Shown here: one piece after another, positions 18,986-26,904 of the stretch | Layout: every line of letters begins with the position of its first letter | How positions within the stretch are numbered: position 1 is the first letter of the stretch | NCBI GenBank assembly: GCA_023421735.1 | Contig: JAEZSP010000057.1 | Span: 1 to 55,721, forward strand | Length of the DNA: 55,721 nucleotides | Origin: Bacillota bacterium | GTDB taxonomy: Bacteria; Bacillota_A; Clostridia; Christensenellales; Aristaeellaceae | Direction of reading: 5' to 3' | The notes under the pieces: generated by a model | Databases searched by the model: none | What the model was told of the DNA's origin: nothing | Seen by the model: the letters and a program-made list of their open reading frames with translations, nothing else | Translations under genes and position numbers: made by a program

Positions 18986-21910
18986 ATGTTCTCACTGGGA
19001 CTTGATATTGGATCGACCACCGCAAAGGCAGTTCTCATGCGTGACGGCGAGGTCGTGTTTCAAAAATACGAGCGGCATTTTTCGAAGGTACGGGAAAAGG
19101 CGAAATCGCTCATACGGGAAGCGGCTGCATATGCAGGCGACGAGCCGGCCAACGTCGCAATTTCCGGCTCCGCCGGACTAGGCCTTGCAGAGGCGATCGG
19201 CGTGCCCTTCGTGCAAGAGGTCTTTGCGACCAGCGAGGTTGTCAAGCGGTATGCGCCGGATGCCTCCTGCGTGATCGAACTGGGTGGCGAGGACGCCAAG
19301 ATCATCTTCTTTGACGGCGGGGTTGACGAGCGCATGAACGGTTCCTGCGCGGGCGGCACCGGCGCGTTCATCGATCAGATGGCGACGCTTTTGGACGTTT
19401 CTGTGGAGACGCTGGATGACATGAGCCTGAAGTGCGAGCGGCTCTATCCCATTGCCTCTCGTTGCGGCGTGTTCGCAAAGACCGACATCCAACCGCTTCT
19501 CAATCAGGGCGCGCGCAAGGAGGACCTTGCGGCGAGCATCTATCAGGCTGTCGTCAATCAGACCATTGCGGGGCTCGCGCAGGGGAAAAAGATTCGCGGC
19601 AAGGTGCTGTTTCTGGGCGGTCCGCTCTTCTACTGCAAGGGGCTGCGCGCGCGGTTTGTGGAGACGCTCAAACTTTCCCCCGAGAACGCGATCTTTCCGG
19701 AATATGGGCGCTTTGCGGTCGGCATCGGCGCGGCTGCGTACGCGGAAAAAACGGGACAGAAGATGACGCTTGCCGCCCTCATCGAGCGAATTGAGACGCG
19801 AAAGGGCCATGAGATGGGCCGGGGGCGGCTCAGGCCGCTGTTTGAAGACGACGCGGATTACGAGGCGTTCATGCATCGCCACGCGGCGGCCGCCGTGCCA
19901 AGATGTGATATCGCGTCCTATTCGGGCGATGCGTATCTGGGCATCGACTGCGGGAGCACCACGACGAAGCTCGTTTTGCTCGCGGATGACGACGCCATTC
20001 TCTATTCCTATTACGCGTCAAACCGCGGCGCGCCGGTCGAGATCGTGAAAGAACAACTCGACAGGATTTACGCCTTGATCGGCGAGAGGATCACCATCCG
20101 GGGCAGCGCCGTCACCGGGTACGGCGAAGAGCTCATTCGCGCTGCGTTCGGCGTTGACTATGGAATCGTCGAGACCATTGCGCACTATACCGCCGCGCGC
20201 CATTTCAAGCCCGATGTGGATTTCATATTGGACATCGGCGGGCAGGACATCAAATGCTTCCGGATCAAAAACGGCGCGATCGACTCGATCATGCTCAATG
20301 AGGCATGTTCGTCGGGCTGCGGCTCGTTCCTGGAGACGTTCGCGCGCGCGATGGGAACGACCATCGAGGCATTTGCACACAAGGGACTCTTTGGGAGAAA
20401 CCCTTCCGACCTTGGGAGCCGCTGCACGGTGTTCATGAATTCATCCGTCAAGCAATCGCAAAAGGACGGCGCGTCCGTGGAGGATATTTCCGCCGGATTG
20501 TCGATCAGCGTGGTGAAAAACGCGCTTTACAAGGTGATTCGCGTGGGCTCGGCGAGCGAGCTGGGCGAACATGTGGTGGTGCAGGGCGGGACGTTTTTAA
20601 ACGACGCGGTTTTGCGCGCGTTTGAGCGTGAGCTTGGGAAAAACGTCGTTCGTCCGGCCATCGCGGGCCTCATGGGCGCGTTCGGCGCGGCGCTGTATGC
20701 GAAAAGGAGTGAAAAATCTGCGCTCTTATCGCCGGAAGCGCTGGCGGCATTTACGCATACCGCCACTTCCGCCGTGTGCGGAAAATGCACAAACAACTGC
20801 CATCTGACCGTGAATCGCTTCGGCGGGCGGACGTATATCTCCGGGAATCAATGCGAGCGCGGCGCGGGGCTGCCCAGGGCGCGCGCGGATATTCCGAACC
20901 TTTATGCATTCAAGCGCGATTATCTGACGGGGCTGAAATCCCGGGCGGGTACGCGCGGCAAGATCGGCCTGCCGCTGGCGCTTGGCATGTATGAACTCCT
21001 GCCCATGTGGCATGCGCTGTTTACCAGCCTGGGGTTCGAGGTCGTCGTCTCCGACATGTCCTCGCGCCGCACTTACGAAAAGGGGCAGTTCTCCATTCCG
21101 TCCGACACCGCGTGCTATCCCGCAAAGATCATGCACGGCCACGTGGATGAGTTGATCGAAAAGGGCGTCGACGCCATATTCTACCCCTCTCTCACGTACA
21201 ATGTCGACGAAAGGGCATCCGACAACCACTATAACTGCCCGGTCGTCGCCTATTATTCGGAGCTCTTGAACGCCAATATGGAGGAGCTTTCAAATGTGAA
21301 GTTTCTCTATCCCTATCTCAACATCAATGACCGCGCGCACCTGGCCCGGACGCTGAGCGCATACCTTTCGGACTTCTTCCCCGGCATCGCGCGGCGTGAA
21401 ATGACAGCAGCGGTGCGCACGGCCTTCCAGGCGCGCGACGATTATACCGCAGCCGTGCGCAGGGAGGGGGAGCGCGCGCTCGCCTACGCCCGGGAAAACG
21501 GGAAGCGGATCATGATTCTCGCGGGCAGGCCATATCACATCGATGCGGAAATCTGCCACGGCATCGACCGACTTGCGGGATCGCTGGGTTTTGTGGTCGT
21601 GAGCGAGGACAGCGTCTATCACCTCGCAGAGGCGCAGAGCGTGCGGGTGCTCAATCAGTGGACCTACCATGCGCGGCTTTACCGCGCAGCTGCGTTTGCC
21701 GCGCAGAACGAGGACGTGGAGCTGGTGCAGCTGGTGTCGTTTGGCTGCGGCGTAGACGCGATTACGACCGACGAGGTGCGCGCGATTTTGGAACGCAGCG
21801 GCAAGTATTACACGCAACTCAAGATCGACGAGATTTCGAATCTGGGTGCGGTTCGCATTCGGCTTCGCAGCCTGATCGGGGCATTGGAGGAGAAAAATGC
21901 GCTACGTTGA
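18986..21910 (+). CDS. Acyl-CoA dehydratase activase fusion: two BadF/BcrA ATPase domains plus HgdA/DUF2229-like domain
   Basis: This 974-residue protein contains two consecutive ASKHA ATPase domains of the 2-hydroxyacyl-CoA dehydratase activator type. The first (about 1-260) begins LGLDIGSTTAKAVL and has NGSCAGGTGAF; the second (about 310-580) begins LGIDCGSTTTKLVL and has EACSSGCGSF. The GSCAGGTG/SSGCGSF cysteines are where activators hold the [4Fe-4S] cluster shared by a dimer; here both halves sit in one chain. The rest (from about 600) carries CGKCTNNCHL and then a DUF2229/dehydratase-subunit-like domain with ACYPAK, YNCPVV and FGCGVDA. It should use ATP to push a low-potential electron to an Fe-S partner. 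The substrate is unknown. It overlaps the next gene by 14 bases. Confidence 0.9.
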   Translation: MFSLGLDIGSTTAKAVLMRDGEVVFQKYERHFSKVREKAKSLIREAAAYAGDEPANVAISGSAGLGLAEAIGVPFVQEVFATSEVVKRYAPDASCVIELGGEDAKIIFFDGGVDERMNGSCAGGTGAFIDQMATLLDVSVETLDDMSLKCERLYPIASRCGVFAKTDIQPLLNQGARKEDLAASIYQAVVNQTIAGLAQGKKIRGKVLFLGGPLFYCKGLRARFVETLKLSPENAIFPEYGRFAVGIGAAAYAEKTGQKMTLAALIERIETRKGHEMGRGRLRPLFEDDADYEAFMHRHAAAAVPRCDIASYSGDAYLGIDCGSTTTKLVLLADDDAILYSYYASNRGAPVEIVKEQLDRIYALIGERITIRGSAVTGYGEELIRAAFGVDYGIVETIAHYTAARHFKPDVDFILDIGGQDIKCFRIKNGAIDSIMLNEACSSGCGSFLETFARAMGTTIEAFAHKGLFGRNPSDLGSRCTVFMNSSVKQSQKDGASVEDISAGLSISVVKNALYKVIRVGSASELGEHVVVQGGTFLNDAVLRAFERELGKNVVRPAIAGLMGAFGAALYAKRSEKSALLSPEALAAFTHTATSAVCGKCTNNCHLTVNRFGGRTYISGNQCERGAGLPRARADIPNLYAFKRDYLTGLKSRAGTRGKIGLPLALGMYELLPMWHALFTSLGFEVVVSDMSSRRTYEKGQFSIPSDTACYPAKIMHGHVDELIEKGVDAIFYPSLTYNVDERASDNHYNCPVVAYYSELLNANMEELSNVKFLYPYLNINDRAHLARTLSAYLSDFFPGIARREMTAAVRTAFQARDDYTAAVRREGERALAYARENGKRIMILAGRPYHIDAEICHGIDRLAGSLGFVVVSEDSVYHLAEAQSVRVLNQWTYHARLYRAAAFAAQNEDVELVQLVSFGCGVDAITTDEVRAILERSGKYYTQLKIDEISNLGAVRIRLRSLIGALEEKNALR

Positions 21911-23165
21911 GTTTACAAAGGACATGAAGAAGGATTATACCATCCTCATTCCCAACATGCTGCCCATGCACTTTCGGCTGATTGCGCAGGTTTTACGCAC
22001 ATACGGCTACAAGGTGGAACTGCTCGAGACGGGCGGGCACCAGATCGCGGATACGGGCCTCAAATACACGCACAACGACACCTGCTATCCGGCGATCCTG
22101 GTCATTGGTCAATTCATCGACGCGCTGCAAAAGGGCGGCTTTGACCCCGAAAAGACCGCGCTCATCATGTTCCAGACGGGCGGAGGCTGCCGGGCGTCAA
22201 ACTATATTTATCTCATCCGAAAGGCGCTCGAAAAGGCGGGCTATGAGAACGTGCCGGTGATTTCGCTGAATCTTCTGGGACTCGAGCGGCATTCCGGCTT
22301 TCGGCTCAATCTTCCGATCCTCAGGCGGATGATCTACGCGCTGGTCTATGGCGATCTTCTCTTGACGCTCGTCAACCAGACGCGCCCCTACGAACTCGAA
22401 AAGGGCCGCGCGGTGGCTCTTGCGGAATCGTATACGAAGCAGCTTGCCGACCGGATGTACACGGACGGCATCTCGTATCAAAAGGTCAAGGCGAACTGCC
22501 GGGAGATTCTGGACGCATTTGCCGCGATTCCGACGGAACGCACACCGAAGGTGAAGGTTGGCGTGGTGGGCGAAATCTATGTGAAGTATTCGCCGCTTGG
22601 CAACAACAATCTGAACGATTTTCTGGTTTCCGAGGGCGCGGAGGTTTCCATGCCGGGGCTCCTCGACTTCATGATGAGCTCGAGTTACTGCCACATCATG
22701 GACTACAAGATGTACGGCATGCGCAAAATCGAGTATCCGATTCAAAAGCTGGCGCTTCGCTACATGCTCAAAAAACAGCGCGACGTGATCCGGATGATCG
22801 AGCGGCACGGGATTTTCCGTGCGCCGACGGACTTTATGAAGACGGTGTCGCTCATCGACGGCTATATCAACATCGGCGCGGAGATGGGGGAGGGCTGGCT
22901 TTTGCCGGCGGAGATGCTGGAACTTTACGAATCGGGCGTGAAAAACATCGTGTGCGCACAGCCGTTTGGATGCCTGCCCAACCACATCGTCGGAAAGGGC
23001 ATGATGAAACCGCTCAAGGAGAAAAATCCCGGCATGAACATCGTGGCGATCGATTACGATGCGGGCGCGACGGTGGTCAATCAGGAGAATCGGCTGAAGC
23101 TCATGCTCGCGAACGCGCGCGACGCGCTCGAATCAGAGACGGGCGAAAAGGATGCGACGGCGTGA
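21897..23165 (+). CDS. HgdB-like 2-hydroxyacyl-CoA dehydratase / double-cubane-type subunit
   Basis: The 422-residue protein resembles the beta subunit of 2-hydroxyacyl-CoA dehydratases. Cysteines at conserved spots could bind iron-sulfur clusters: DTCYPAI, GGGCRASN, SSYCHIMD and VCAQPFGCLPNH. In many Firmicutes this domain is fused to the activase as one chain of about 1400 residues; here it is separate. Related double-cubane proteins reduce small molecules after ATP-driven electron injection; the actual substrate is not predictable. The ATG at 21897 has GGAGGAG upstream and lies inside the end of the activase gene. The last 4 bases overlap the phosphoesterase start. Confidence 0.87.
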   Translation: MRYVEFTKDMKKDYTILIPNMLPMHFRLIAQVLRTYGYKVELLETGGHQIADTGLKYTHNDTCYPAILVIGQFIDALQKGGFDPEKTALIMFQTGGGCRASNYIYLIRKALEKAGYENVPVISLNLLGLERHSGFRLNLPILRRMIYALVYGDLLLTLVNQTRPYELEKGRAVALAESYTKQLADRMYTDGISYQKVKANCREILDAFAAIPTERTPKVKVGVVGEIYVKYSPLGNNNLNDFLVSEGAEVSMPGLLDFMMSSSYCHIMDYKMYGMRKIEYPIQKLALRYMLKKQRDVIRMIERHGIFRAPTDFMKTVSLIDGYINIGAEMGEGWLLPAEMLELYESGVKNIVCAQPFGCLPNHIVGKGMMKPLKEKNPGMNIVAIDYDAGATVVNQENRLKLMLANARDALESETGEKDATA

Positions 23166-23998
23166 GGCTGGCGCTCCTATCGGATGTGCACGCCAACCAC
23201 ATCGCCTTTGCGCGCGCGATTTCGCTCGCCGAACGGGCGGGCGTCGACGGTTTTGTGCTGATGGGCGACTATGTGTGCGACTTCGCAAATCCGCGCAAGA
23301 CGTTCGACTTGATCACTGCGCTGCGACGAAGGCATCCAATGTGGATGATCCGGGGGAACCGCGACGAATATCTGCTGGACCATCGGGCGTGCGAATTTCC
23401 TGATTGGCGGGACGGCACCGGAAGCGGGTCTCTTTTATACACCTATGAACAGCTGCGCGAAGAGGATTTCCTGCTGCTCGAATCGCTTCCTTCCTGCCTC
23501 AAAATTCATATCGACGGGCACGAACCGTTTACCGTGTGCCACGTGTCGCCGTTTCCTGTGCGCGAGGTGATCATCGACGACGATGCGCGGATCGCGGAAT
23601 GTCTGCGCGCCGTTTCGACAAGCAGGCTGTATCTGGGGCACACCCACAGAATCCGCCGTTTTCGTGCGGGCGGCCGGGAAGCGCATTTCGTCGGGAGCGT
23701 TGGATTGCCGGACGGATACGGCGGGCTGACTCAGTTCGCCTATCTGGACGATCGGACGGGCGCATGGGAAATCGAGCACGTCATGGCGGAATACGACGTG
23801 GAGGCGGCAATCGCCGAAATCGAGTCGTCGGGACTGGCGGCGCGCGCGGGCATGTGGGCGCAAGCCGTCATGGCGATGGCGCGCACGGAAAGAAACGTGC
23901 CGGATCTCCTGAACCACACGGCGCGGGAGATGGTGGGGGATGGTGCTATTTCCGAGGATCTTTATCGGGAAGCAGCGCGCAAAATCGGACTGGCATAG
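23162..23998 (+). CDS. Metallophosphoesterase (YfcE/calcineurin-like)
   Basis: The 278-residue protein carries the full metallophosphatase motif set: SDVHANH (DxH), GDYVCDF (GD), GNRDE (GNxD/E), CHVSPF and GHTHR (GHxH). The C-terminal 60 residues are an extra helical part. The start is a GTG at 23162 overlapping the previous stop (GTGA) with AAGGA upstream. Tight coupling to the dehydratase-like genes suggests a linked job, perhaps removing a phosphorylated product or signal, but nothing in the sequence defines the substrate. A strong terminator follows. Confidence 0.88.
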   Translation: MRLALLSDVHANHIAFARAISLAERAGVDGFVLMGDYVCDFANPRKTFDLITALRRRHPMWMIRGNRDEYLLDHRACEFPDWRDGTGSGSLLYTYEQLREEDFLLLESLPSCLKIHIDGHEPFTVCHVSPFPVREVIIDDDARIAECLRAVSTSRLYLGHTHRIRRFRAGGREAHFVGSVGLPDGYGGLTQFAYLDDRTGAWEIEHVMAEYDVEAAIAEIESSGLAARAGMWAQAVMAMARTERNVPDLLNHTAREMVGDGAISEDLYREAARKIGLA

Positions 23999-24008
23999 AA
24001 ACGAAACC

Positions 24009-24036
24009 GCCCGGTGCCCAAAGGCACCGGGCTTTC
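24009..24036 (+). terminator. Rho-independent terminator of the activase operon
   Basis: GCCCGGTGCC and GGCACCGGGC surround CAAA and are followed by TTT. A second inverted repeat, GGCGTCGGG/CCCGACGCC (24048-24093), lies beyond and could serve the converging gene. Confidence 0.88.
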
Positions 24037-24136
24037 CTATGTATCGCGGCGTCGGGTTCTTTCGTAGGAGCACATTTCTTCGTCCCCGACGCCTATATCA
24101 ACCGCTTCCTCGCGGAAACGGGCTCCCCGAAGTATC

Positions 24137-25135
24137 CTAGTTGAGTGTGGTCATGGTCGAGCCGCAGCGGGGGCAGCTTTGGCCGGCCGTTTGGCAGGTA
24201 GTGCCGCAATTGGAGCATGTTCTGCAGGGCGAGGTGGCGCCTGCAACGCCTCTGGGCGGGCATGAAACCCTGCCGCCCATTGCGGAGGTGGTCGTTCCAT
24301 TGGTGGTTGCGCCTGCAACGTCCTCAAACGCGCAGGAGGACTGCGGGAAGAGGGGCAGAGAGAAGAACTCGTCACAGACCGTCTCGGCGAACTCTTCGCA
24401 AGGCGGGATTTCGCAGAAACCGTAGGTGGGAACCATTATGTCGACCTCGGCGAGCACCTTGAGCGCAACTGTTACGCAGACGGTGATCTCGAACTTGCAG
24501 GAACCGATGTAAGTGCCGGAGACGCAAATCGCGCTCACAAGGCTTTCGAGCGTGAAGGGGATGATCGAGTCGTCGGGGATGCACAAAAGCACATCGCGTG
24601 CGACTATGATCTTTGCCTGACCCATCCACTCCTGGCACCGCTGATCGGTAAAGAGAATGTCGATGGGGACTTCGACGTCGGCCTTGACTCGTGCGAACTG
24701 CGGCCTGTCGCACATCCTTTCGACCGTGAGGTTCGTGATGTCGCCCTTCGTGGTCGACGAGCGGCAGCTTTCAAACGTCCAGGTGCCGTAGGGTTGGGGC
24801 AGGGGGCAGGCGGTGTTCTCGGCGTTTTCGACGGCTTCCTCGTGGGAGATCGGCCTTCCGTTCGCGCCGCAGGTGGTGCAGGAGCAGTTGCAGATGTTGG
24901 CGTCACAGGAGCAGTTGCACTGACGCGTGGTTCCCTGCTGGCAGGACGGGGGTAGGACCGGCACGATATTGGAAATGGTCACTTCCTCGTCGTCAAGCTG
25001 TTCCTGCTGGAGGCAGGCGTCGTACACGTTCTTCACCTGGATGCAAACTCTTTTGTTGAGGCCCGTGAGCACGTTTCCCGCCACGTTTCCCGGGCACAAG
25101 TCGGCGTTCGCGTTTTTGTAACTGTAAAACGACAT
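24137..25135 (-). CDS. Cysteine-rich protein of unknown function (possible spore-surface protein)
   Basis: The 332-residue protein contains about 30 cysteines. A dense cluster near residue 75 (CNCSCDANICNCSCTTC) and a C-terminal zinc-ribbon-like CSNCG plus CPRCGS flank a beta-rich middle without obvious catalytic motifs. The N-terminal half (GNVAGNVLTGLNKRVCIQVKNVYDAC) is of a type I associate with unnamed clostridial proteins, possibly spore coat or exosporium components; this is weak inference. No signal peptide or membrane segment is visible. The ATG at 25135 has GAGGAGG 8 bases upstream. It is transcribed alone, divergently from the YcxB-like gene. Confidence 0.75.
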   Translation of the reverse strand: MSFYSYKNANADLCPGNVAGNVLTGLNKRVCIQVKNVYDACLQQEQLDDEEVTISNIVPVLPPSCQQGTTRQCNCSCDANICNCSCTTCGANGRPISHEEAVENAENTACPLPQPYGTWTFESCRSSTTKGDITNLTVERMCDRPQFARVKADVEVPIDILFTDQRCQEWMGQAKIIVARDVLLCIPDDSIIPFTLESLVSAICVSGTYIGSCKFEITVCVTVALKVLAEVDIMVPTYGFCEIPPCEEFAETVCDEFFSLPLFPQSSCAFEDVAGATTNGTTTSAMGGRVSCPPRGVAGATSPCRTCSNCGTTCQTAGQSCPRCGSTMTTLN

Positions 25136-25192
25136 GGAGATTCCTCCTCGGAATGAAGTGTGGGATCGGACCCACAATGCATCATATGATTC

Positions 25193-25221
25193 TTGCGAAT
25201 TTCGGTGATTCGCAGTATAAT
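25193..25221 (+). promoter_or_regulatory. Promoter of the YcxB-like gene
   Basis: TTGCGA (25193-25198) and TATAAT (25216-25221) are 17 bases apart, 23 bases before the start codon. A short dyad, TGTGGG/CCCACA, lies at 25159-25176 between the divergent genes. Confidence 0.75.
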
Positions 25222-25243
25222 GTAAAAAAAACGGAGGTTGTTC

Positions 25244-25774
25244 ATGGCAGTTGCTGTTAAATACAATCACGATCGCTCTTTCCGGCGTCGCGTCGCGTTC
25301 TATCGCATGTACCGCGCGAAGGATTTTAAGAAAAGGTTTCAAATCGAAATGATTGCGCTGGCCATCTTCGCGCTTGCATCCGTTCTGCTTTGGTTTCTGG
25401 GCGGCGACACGCCATATCTCATTTACGTTTTTTATTTTGCGGTCGTCCTGACGCTCTATCTTCTTGTGAGACTTTTGCGCGCGGGGATGGTCGCTTTGCG
25501 CGTAAAGGAAGGGGACGAATCGCTGCGGGATCGTACATTCGTGTTTGACGAGCGCGGCTTTTCCTTTGGCCCCGTGGACGCGGCCGGAAAGCTGATCGAA
25601 ACGCGTTGGCGCGACATCGACCGGGCGTACATTTTAAAAGACGCCGTTTATTTTCTCGCCATGGGCAGGCGGCACTGGGCTGCGGTTGACAAGCGCCTGG
25701 TGACCGAGGGCACGTGGGACGAGCTTTTGATCCTGATTCGGAAAAATTTACCGAAACGACAAATCGTCGAGTGA
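25244..25774 (+). CDS. YcxB-like membrane protein
   Basis: The 176-residue protein has a basic N-terminal region, two adjacent membrane segments (about residues 33-75), and a C-terminal soluble domain with FVFDERGFSF and RWRDIDRAYILKDAVYFL, the pattern of the YcxB-like C-terminal domain (a PH-like fold). Function of the family is unknown. The ATG at 25244 has GGAGG 6 bases upstream; an upstream TTG at 25238 is less likely. It ends 16 bases before the isomerase gene and may be cotranscribed with it. Confidence 0.78.
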   Translation: MAVAVKYNHDRSFRRRVAFYRMYRAKDFKKRFQIEMIALAIFALASVLLWFLGGDTPYLIYVFYFAVVLTLYLLVRLLRAGMVALRVKEGDESLRDRTFVFDERGFSFGPVDAAGKLIETRWRDIDRAYILKDAVYFLAMGRRHWAAVDKRLVTEGTWDELLILIRKNLPKRQIVE

Positions 25775-25790
25775 CGAAGGAGGAAGTAAA

Positions 25791-26690
25791 ATGAACCAGA
25801 TTCGCATTGGCACCTGTATCCCCGGCCCGTTTGCGCAGTCATGGATGCCGCATCTCGTGAAGGCGGGATTTGAAACGGTCTCCGTCAACAACCACATGAG
25901 TCTGCATGGCGTCAAAATGGAGGAGCAGGCGCCCGAACTCTTGGCGCTTCTCGCGGGTACGGGCGTCGAAATCACGACCTTTGGTTACTATTGCAACGCG
26001 GTACAGTACGAGGAGCATCAAAAAACGCTCGAATACGCAATCGACAATGCCCACCTGTACGGCGCAAAGACGGTTTCCACATTCGCAGGCGCCTACGAGG
26101 GGAAGAGCGTCGAGGAGTCCATCAAAAAGTTCGGCGAGGTATTTCGTGAACTTGCAAAGCGCGCCGAAGACAAAGGCGTTCGAATTGCGATCGAAAACTG
26201 CCCCATGGGTGGAACGTGGGATCACCTCACCTGCAACCTCGGCTTCAATCCCCGCGCGTGGGAGATGATGTTTAATGAGGTGCCTTCCCCGGCGCTTGGT
26301 CTTGAATGGGAGCCCGCACACCAAATGATTCAGCTGATCGATCCGATTCCGCAGCTGCGAAAATGGGTGAAAAAAGTCTACCACATGCACGGCAAGGATG
26401 CGTCCGTCGATTGGGCGTATGTGCGCGAAAACGGCGTGATGCAAAACTCCGACCACTACGCGCCCGAGCGCCTGGTGGGCTTTGGCGATACCAACTGGCG
26501 CGACGTCTTTTCCCTTTTGCACATGGGCGGCTACGAGGGCGACATTGCGGTGGAGGGTTATCACGACCCTGTGTATTCCCGCGATTGGGAGATGACGGGC
26601 CAGTTGCACGCGCTTTCCTACCTCAAATGGTGTCGGGGCGGCGAATTTGTGGCAAATCCATGGCCGAAACCGGCATTCCCCGGCGCATAG
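25791..26690 (+). CDS. Sugar phosphate isomerase/epimerase (xylose-isomerase-like TIM barrel)
   Basis: The 299-residue protein has the AP-endonuclease-2/xylose-isomerase-like barrel. Expected metal ligands are visible in order: RIAIENCPMGG (glutamate), LGLEWEPAHQ (glutamate/aspartate position and histidine), YHMHGKD (histidine, aspartate) and IAVEGYHDP (glutamate, histidine). Members isomerise or epimerise sugars and inositols; the substrate cannot be assigned. AAGGAGG lies upstream of the ATG. It precedes the sugar ABC importer by 215 bases, with a separate promoter between, and may act on the imported sugar. Confidence 0.88.
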   Translation: MNQIRIGTCIPGPFAQSWMPHLVKAGFETVSVNNHMSLHGVKMEEQAPELLALLAGTGVEITTFGYYCNAVQYEEHQKTLEYAIDNAHLYGAKTVSTFAGAYEGKSVEESIKKFGEVFRELAKRAEDKGVRIAIENCPMGGTWDHLTCNLGFNPRAWEMMFNEVPSPALGLEWEPAHQMIQLIDPIPQLRKWVKKVYHMHGKDASVDWAYVRENGVMQNSDHYAPERLVGFGDTNWRDVFSLLHMGGYEGDIAVEGYHDPVYSRDWEMTGQLHALSYLKWCRGGEFVANPWPKPAFPGA

Positions 26691-26829
26691 GCGGTTGACA
26701 GTTTGTCTAGAGGGCGGGTGAATGCGAAGGCGTCTGATTTCAAGGCCGGAATGAACGAACCTTGAACCGAACGCGCTTTGCAAAATGGGATTTTACTCAT
26801 AAAAATATTACCACCTTGTTCAAATACGG
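26691..26829 (+). other. Non-coding gap before the importer promoter
   Basis: No gene is seen. A 7-bp inverted repeat TTCAAGG/CCTTGAA (26739-26766) is the only clear structure; it lacks a T-run, so it is a weak terminator at best. Confidence 0.4.
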
Positions 26830-26858
26830 TTGACAAACCTTTGGTGATGCGCTATCAT
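26830..26858 (+). promoter_or_regulatory. Promoter of the sugar ABC importer
   Basis: TTGACA (26830-26835) and TATCAT (26853-26858) are 17 bases apart, 47 bases before the binding-protein start. Confidence 0.85.
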
Positions 26859-26888
26859 TTTTGTGTATTGTGTTAAACACACAAAAAT
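26857..26888 (+). promoter_or_regulatory. Nested operator-like palindromes at the importer start site
   Basis: ATTTTTGTGT (26857-26866) and ACACAAAAAT (26879-26888) are 10-bp inverted arms. Nested between and into the right arm is a perfect odd palindrome, TGTGTTAAACACA (26869-26881). The block overlaps the -10 end and the predicted start of transcription, where a repressor would act. No regulator gene adjoins. Confidence 0.65.
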
Positions 26889-26904
26889 ATAAGGAGGGAC
26901 CCGT

